NCBI GenBank assembly: GCA_021807975.1
Contig: JAKBCJ010000130.1
Location: 1-10,658, forward strand
Reading direction: 5' to 3'
From: Pseudomonadota bacterium
Lineage (GTDB): Bacteria; Pseudomonadota; Alphaproteobacteria; Acetobacterales; Acetobacteraceae
DNA: 10,658 bases
Both the position numbers and the translations under genes were made by a program. Of the stretch, positions 7,056 to 10,658 are shown piece after piece. Under the pieces are notes generated by a model. The model did no database searches, was not told where the DNA came from, and saw only the letters and a program-made list of their open reading frames with translations. Numbering within the stretch: position 1 is the first letter of the stretch; every line of letters starts with the position of its first letter.

Positions 7056-8681
7056 TCAGGCGGCTTTCTTTAACCGCTTCGCCTTGTTCCCGCGCAACTG
7101 GCTGGGCGCACTGCCGCCCTTCGCGCGATCCAGCACAAACCGGGCGTAGTCGTCCATATCCCCGTCGAACGGCTTCACCGTCCCGTCGGCGGCGAGCCAC
7201 AGCCGGTCAGCAACCAGCTCCATCAGCGACCGGTCATGGGTAATCAAAATCACCGCCCCCTGATACGCGTTCAGCGCGTCCAGCAACGCCCGGCGGCTAT
7301 CGATGTCCAGATGGTTCGTCGGTTCGTCCAGGATCAGCAGATGCGGCGCGGCCATCGCCACCAGGTTCAGCAGCAGGCGCGCACGCTCCCCGCCCGAAAG
7401 ATTCTCCACCGTGGTGGACTGCTTCTCGAACCCGATGCCAAAGCCGGCGAGGCGGGAGCGGTAGGAGGTCTCGTTATCGTCCGGCCGCTCCCGCCGGATG
7501 ATGTCCAGCGGGGTGTCGTTGGGGTCCAAAGCCTCAATCTGGTGTTGGTGGAACCAGCCGACCTTGATCCGGCGTTCGCGCTGCATGTGGCCGGATTGCA
7601 GTTGCAAGGCACCCGCCGCCATTTTGGCGAAGGTGGATTTACCGGCGCCGTTGACCCCCAGCAGACCGATGCGGTCATCCACGTCCAGCCGCAGGTTCAG
7701 GTTCCGCAGGATCGGCTCGCCGCCATAGCCGACCGACGCCGCCTCCAGCCCCATCAGCGGCGGGGCCAGCGGACGGGTGGGCGAGGGCAGGGTGAACGGG
7801 GCGACACGGTCCTCGATGGTGGTGGCCACGGGTTCCATCTTCGCCAACCGCTTCATGCGGGACTGGGCCTGGGCTGCCTTGCTGGCCTTGGCGCGGAAGC
7901 GGTCCACGAAACTTTGCAGATGGGCGCGTTCGGCTTCCTGTTTGGCGGCGAACGCGGACAGCAAGCGGGCTTTCTCCGCGCGCCGCTTTTCGAATTCGTC
8001 GTAGCCGCCGGTGTACAAATCAAGCTTGCCGTTTTGCAGGTGCAGGATTGCATCGACGGAATTGTTCAGCAGTTCGCGGTCATGGCTGATGATGATGGCG
8101 GCGTTGGGGTATTTGCGCAGCCGAGCCTCCAGCCACATGGCACCTTCAAGGTCGAGGTAGTTGGTGGGTTCGTCCAACAGCAGCAGGTCCGGTTCGGCGA
8201 ACAGCGCGGCGGCGAGGGCAACGCGCATGCGCCAGCCGCCGGAGAACTCGGCCATCGGGCGCGCCAGATCCGCGGTCGAAAACCCCAGCCCCGCCAGGAT
8301 TTCCCCCGCCCGCGCGGGCGCCCGGTCGGCGCCGATTTCTTCCAGCCGGGCGTAGATGTCGGCGATCCGTTCCGGTTCGGCTGTCTCCAGTTCGGAATAC
8401 AGGGCATCGCGCTGCGTGTCGGCGGCCAGGATTGTATCCAGCAGGCTGACCGGCGTGGCCGGATGTTCCTGGTCCACGCTGGCGACACGGGCGCCCTTCG
8501 GCAGGCCGAATTCGCCGCCGTCCGGCGAAAGTTCGCCCAGGATCAGCTTGAACAGCGTGGATTTGCCGACGCCGTTGCGCCCGACCAGCCCGACCTTGGC
8601 GGCAGGGGGGATCAGGACACTGGCATGGTCGAAGAAGCGGCGCCCCCATGCGTTGAACACGAGGTCATCGATTTGCAGCAT
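7056..8681 (-). CDS. ABC-F family ATPase, YheS-like
   Basis: ABC-F proteins have two fused ATPase domains and no membrane part; they act on ribosomes. The 541 residues include Walker A GRNGVGKST (34-42), signature FSGGW (146-150), Walker B LLLLDE (166-171), then the interdomain linker of charged helices with FVDRFRAKASKAAQAQSR (258-275), and a second set: GVNGAGKST (342-350), LSGGE (428-432) and LLILDE (448-453). All catalytic glutamates and the H-loop histidines (SHD at 199-201, THD at 481-483) are present. The linker, FSGGWRMR and KPFDGDMDDY near the C-terminus closely resemble E. coli YheS, rather than drug-resistance ABC-F types. The ATG at 8681 matches the family start; a GGAT lies about 8 bases upstream. 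It is the first gene of a likely two-gene unit with the exported hydrolase. A role in translation stress is inferred from family. Confidence 0.95.
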   Translation of the reverse strand: MLQIDDLVFNAWGRRFFDHASVLIPPAAKVGLVGRNGVGKSTLFKLILGELSPDGGEFGLPKGARVASVDQEHPATPVSLLDTILAADTQRDALYSELETAEPERIADIYARLEEIGADRAPARAGEILAGLGFSTADLARPMAEFSGGWRMRVALAAALFAEPDLLLLDEPTNYLDLEGAMWLEARLRKYPNAAIIISHDRELLNNSVDAILHLQNGKLDLYTGGYDEFEKRRAEKARLLSAFAAKQEAERAHLQSFVDRFRAKASKAAQAQSRMKRLAKMEPVATTIEDRVAPFTLPSPTRPLAPPLMGLEAASVGYGGEPILRNLNLRLDVDDRIGLLGVNGAGKSTFAKMAAGALQLQSGHMQRERRIKVGWFHQHQIEALDPNDTPLDIIRRERPDDNETSYRSRLAGFGIGFEKQSTTVENLSGGERARLLLNLVAMAAPHLLILDEPTNHLDIDSRRALLDALNAYQGAVILITHDRSLMELVADRLWLAADGTVKPFDGDMDDYARFVLDRAKGGSAPSQLRGNKAKRLKKAA

Positions 8682-8694
8682 GATCTTATCCGGG

Positions 8695-8719
8695 AGCAGT
8701 TAAGCGATATGTAACTGCT
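8695..8719 (-). promoter_or_regulatory. Inverted repeat in the ABC-F leader
   Basis: AGCAGTTA (8695-8702) and TAACTGCT (8712-8719) form a perfect 8-base inverted repeat with a 9-base spacer. It ends 14 bases before the ABC-F start. It could be an operator or an RNA hairpin near the ribosome site. No clear promoter was recognised around it. Confidence 0.4.
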
Positions 8720-8790
8720 GCGGTGCAACATTGCGAGGGTTGCTTGCGAGTGGCTGCCACGCGCGCCGGATTTGCACACCCGGCCCGGGT

Positions 8791-8982
8791 TTAGTTCGGG
8801 TTTGTCCCGGCGGCGGGCTTCGGCAGTCCCTTGATCGCGGCCATGCGGGCCAGGCGGTTCGGACAGTTGCGAAACTGCGAGTCCACGCACTGGACTTTTC
8901 CGCAGTCCAGGCAGGCGGCGATCTCCGCCGGCACATCGGTGACGATGTGATTGGAAGCCCATGCCCATAGCTTCTTCAGCAT
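8791..8982 (-). CDS. Small four-cysteine protein, uncharacterised
   Basis: A 63-residue soluble protein of unknown function. After a short aromatic-basic start (MLKKLWAWASNHIVTDVP, residues 1-18) it has Cys24, Cys27, Cys32 and Cys40 in the pattern C-x2-C-x4-C-x7-C, then PNRLARMAA and a proline-rich tail. The start and the cysteine spacing resemble short alphaproteobacterial hypothetical proteins that I recall ending in a C-x-R-L or CPNRL-type motif. The pattern suggests metal or redox chemistry, but that is inference. The ATG at 8982 is preferred because GGAGG lies 11 bases upstream; an in-frame TTG at 9018 has no such support. It is divergent from the AtuA gene, and an FNR/FixK-type box is centred about 70 bases before its start. 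No membrane segment or signal peptide is evident. Confidence 0.75.
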   Translation of the reverse strand: MLKKLWAWASNHIVTDVPAEIAACLDCGKVQCVDSQFRNCPNRLARMAAIKGLPKPAAGTNPN

Positions 8983-9044
8983 GTTGCCCAATTCCTCCGG
9001 CAGCCGCGATCCCGCCAACAGATCATAGTAGGGGCCTGGATGCC

Positions 9045-9058
9045 CTGATCTGGATCAA
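9045..9058. promoter_or_regulatory. FNR/FixK-type binding site
   Basis: CTGAT-CTGG-ATCAA matches the FNR/FixK/Anr consensus TTGAT-N4-ATCAA at 9 of 10 defined positions. It lies in the divergent gap between the small cysteine protein and the AtuA gene, outside any coding region. On the minus strand a good -10 element, TATGAT (9027-9022), lies downstream with start near 9015; the box would then be centred near -36.5, about 5 bases closer than the classic activating position of -41.5. Its centre is about 115 bases before the AtuA start. Oxygen or redox control is therefore likely but its direction is open. Confidence 0.6.
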
Positions 9059-9120
9059 ATGTTACGCTGAAGCCTTTCCGCGGCACGTTGAAACCGATCG
9101 CGAGACGTGGGACATCGAAT

Positions 9121-9132
9121 CCGGGCGCCCGG
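9121..9132. repeat. Perfect 12-base palindrome upstream of the AtuA gene
   Basis: CCGGGCGCCCGG is a perfect palindrome 34 bases before the AtuA start codon. It could be an operator, but GC-only palindromes of this length are expected by chance in GC-rich DNA, so weight is low. Confidence 0.25.
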
Positions 9133-9166
9133 CATGGCGCGTAAGCGTTGGGAAGAAAACCGAGCC

Positions 9167-10513
9167 ATGAACAAACCCATGACTACTGTGCGGCTGGGCT
9201 GCGGCGCGGGCTTTTCCTCTGACCGGCTTGGTCCGGCGGTCGATCTTGCACAGCGGGGGGCGCTGGATTACCTGGTGTTCGAGTGTTTGGGCGAGCGTAC
9301 CATGGCGTTTGGCCATCGCGACCGGATGCTGAACCCGACACGCGGCTTCAATCCCCAGCTCGGTGCGCGGATGCGCGGCGTGCTGGCGCATTGCCATGCG
9401 AACGGGACGAAGATCGTGACCAACATGGGGGTGGCGAACCCGCGTGCGGCGGCGCTGCTGGTGATCGATATCGCCAGGGAACTGGGACTTCGCGGCCTGA
9501 AAGTGGCGTGCGTGGAGGGCGACGATGTCACCCATCTGATCGGTCCGGACACCGCATTCATGGATCATCCCGGGACGGTCGCGGATGTCGGCCTGCGCAT
9601 GGTGGGGGCCAATGTCTATATGGGCGCGGAGGCGTTGCTGCCGGCGTTGCGGGCTGGTGCCGATGTGGTGATCGCCGGCCGCGTTGCCGACCCGACGCTG
9701 TTTCTGTCGCCGCTGGTGCATCGTTTCGGCTGGGCGCTGGACGATTGGACCATGCTGGGGCGCGGCACGCTGGCCGGCCATCTGATGGAATGCGGGATGC
9801 AGATCACCGGCGGGTATTTCGCCGATCCGGGCTACAAGGACGTGCCGCGCCTGGCGGATTGCGGATTTCCGATCGCCGAGGTTCAGGCGGACGGTAATTT
9901 CGTGATCACCAAGCTGGCGGATACCGGCGGCTGCGTCACGCCGGCAACGGTGAAAGAGCAGCTTCTGTATGAGGTCCACGATCCCGCCGCCTATCTGACG
10001 CCCGATGTGACCGCCAACTTTCGCCGGGTCGGCATAACCGAAGCCGGCCCGGATCGTGTGCGCGTCAGCGGCGGCGACGGCAGCGTTCGGCCCGACAAGC
10101 TGAAAGTCACGATCGGTTTCGACGGCGGCTTCCTGGGCGAGGGCGGGGTCAGCTATGCCGGCCCCAATGCCAGGGCGCGCGCCGAACTGGCGGCCGATGT
10201 GGTGCGCGAGCGCTTGACCCGGATCAATCGGTTGGGCGGGGATTTGCGGATCGACCTGATCGGCCTGAACTCCCTGCACCAGACCGCCGAGGTGCCTGCC
10301 GGCGACAGCGCGGATATCAGGCTGCATGTGGCGTTGCGCTCCACCGAACGGGACGACGTCGATACCATGCTGTGGGAGGTGGAATCGCTGCTGTGCTGTG
10401 GGCCGGCCGGCGGCGGCGGGTATCGGGGGCAGGTGACACCGTGCGTGGTGACACATTCGGCGCTGATAGAGCGCGACCGGGTTTCTCCGACATTCGAGGT
10501 TTTCACGGCATGA
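9167..10513 (+). CDS. AtuA family protein (DUF1446), acyclic terpene utilisation type
   Basis: A 448-residue protein of the AtuA family (PF07287, formerly DUF1446). It has the family start RLGCGAGFSSDR (9-20), DYLVFECLGERT (34-45), and many Gly/Asp-rich segments such as ANPRAAALLV, GRVADPTLFLSPL and DTGGCVTPATVKEQLLYE. AtuA was named from Pseudomonas citronellol and geraniol degradation; its biochemical role is not firmly known, and many homologues sit with acyl-CoA genes in organisms that do not use terpenes. The ATG at 9167 is used because GGAAG lies about 11 bases upstream; in-frame ATGs at 9107 and 9134 lack a good site, and one at 9179 would cut only four residues. The stop overlaps the next gene as ATGA. 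An FNR-type box lies upstream. No export signal is seen. Confidence 0.93.
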   Translation: MNKPMTTVRLGCGAGFSSDRLGPAVDLAQRGALDYLVFECLGERTMAFGHRDRMLNPTRGFNPQLGARMRGVLAHCHANGTKIVTNMGVANPRAAALLVIDIARELGLRGLKVACVEGDDVTHLIGPDTAFMDHPGTVADVGLRMVGANVYMGAEALLPALRAGADVVIAGRVADPTLFLSPLVHRFGWALDDWTMLGRGTLAGHLMECGMQITGGYFADPGYKDVPRLADCGFPIAEVQADGNFVITKLADTGGCVTPATVKEQLLYEVHDPAAYLTPDVTANFRRVGITEAGPDRVRVSGGDGSVRPDKLKVTIGFDGGFLGEGGVSYAGPNARARAELAADVVRERLTRINRLGGDLRIDLIGLNSLHQTAEVPAGDSADIRLHVALRSTERDDVDTMLWEVESLLCCGPAGGGGYRGQVTPCVVTHSALIERDRVSPTFEVFTA

Positions 10514-10658
10514 GCCAGCGAACGATTCACGACATCGCCCATGCGCGCGCGGGCGATAAGGGCAATACCTCGAATGTTTCGGTTTGGGTGTACGATCCGA
10601 AGGACTATCCGTTACTGAAGCGGACGCTGACGGCGGAGCGGATCAAGACGGCATTTCC
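10510..10658 (+). CDS. AtuA-associated small ferredoxin-fold protein, N-terminal part (cut by window edge)
   Basis: The first 49 codons of the gene overlapping AtuA by ATGA are present; the frame is open at the edge. The pattern IAHARAGDKGNTSNVSVWV (9-27) followed by DPKDYPLLKRTLTAERIKTAF (29-49) fits the short partner domain that follows AtuA proteins (the AtuA-like ferredoxin-fold domain, either fused or as a separate gene). The tight overlap suggests translational coupling and a physical partnership. Function is unknown. The rest of the gene and any CoA-transferase or acyl-CoA carboxylase that might follow lie outside. Confidence 0.85.
   Translation, partial: MSQRTIHDIAHARAGDKGNTSNVSVWVYDPKDYPLLKRTLTAERIKTAF

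Noticed and set aside
7236..8714. Long plus-strand open frame (492 codons) opposite the ABC-F gene
   Set aside because: It is a shadow of GC-rich coding sequence on the other strand; its translation is rich in Gly, Gln and Arg without any family signature, while the minus strand encodes a complete ABC-F protein.
8778..8790. ACCCGG-C-CCGGGT palindrome at the end of the small cysteine protein gene as a terminator
   Set aside because: The loop would be one base, and no T run follows on the minus strand.
9062..10456. Long minus-strand open frame (464 codons) opposite AtuA
   Set aside because: Shadow of the AtuA gene, with His/Gln/Arg-rich translation and no recognisable domain.

Overview
The window looks like a piece of chromosome from a high-GC alphaproteobacterium. 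The best guess is Rhodospirillales or Acetobacteraceae-like, inferred from GC-rich codon use, the accD-folC pair with a GTGA overlap, an LDGGHNP-type FolC and an FNR/FixK-type box. This placement rests on sequence style, not on a database match. Most genes are housekeeping or common metabolic families. I see no rRNA, tRNA, CRISPR array, phage genes or intact mobile element.

Layout. The first 318 bases are the start of a minus-strand Mur ligase (MurF-like) that runs off the left edge. A 173-base divergent gap separates it from a plus-strand D-aminoacylase-type amidohydrolase (492-2210). This converges on apt (minus, 2265-2780), with a long hairpin between the two stop codons. A 462-base gene-free stretch follows (2781-3242). 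It holds an AT-rich promoter-like patch, two imperfect copies of an IS21-end-like motif and a very C-rich leader. Next come accD (3243-4109) and folC (4106-5386), overlapping at their junction. Behind folC lies the broken remains of a type II haloacid dehalogenase, closed by a good intrinsic terminator at 5863-5890.

The next block is on the minus strand: a YheS-like ABC-F ATPase (7056-8681) followed 18 bases later by an exported MetX-like alpha/beta hydrolase (5985-7037), probably one transcript. Upstream is a 63-residue four-cysteine protein (8791-8982, minus). It is divergent from an AtuA family gene (9167-10513, plus) and its overlapping ferredoxin-fold partner, which runs off the right edge. 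The divergent gap carries a near-perfect FNR/FixK-type palindrome.

How the genes fit together. accD and folC supply malonyl-CoA and folates. apt salvages adenine. MurF belongs to peptidoglycan synthesis, and the amidohydrolase may handle N-acyl-D-amino acids. AtuA and its partner point to acyl-CoA or terpenoid-type acid catabolism. The least explained parts are the small cysteine protein with its FNR-type box, and the rearranged-looking region upstream of accD, where trpA would be expected. I did not find a clearly new multi-gene system.
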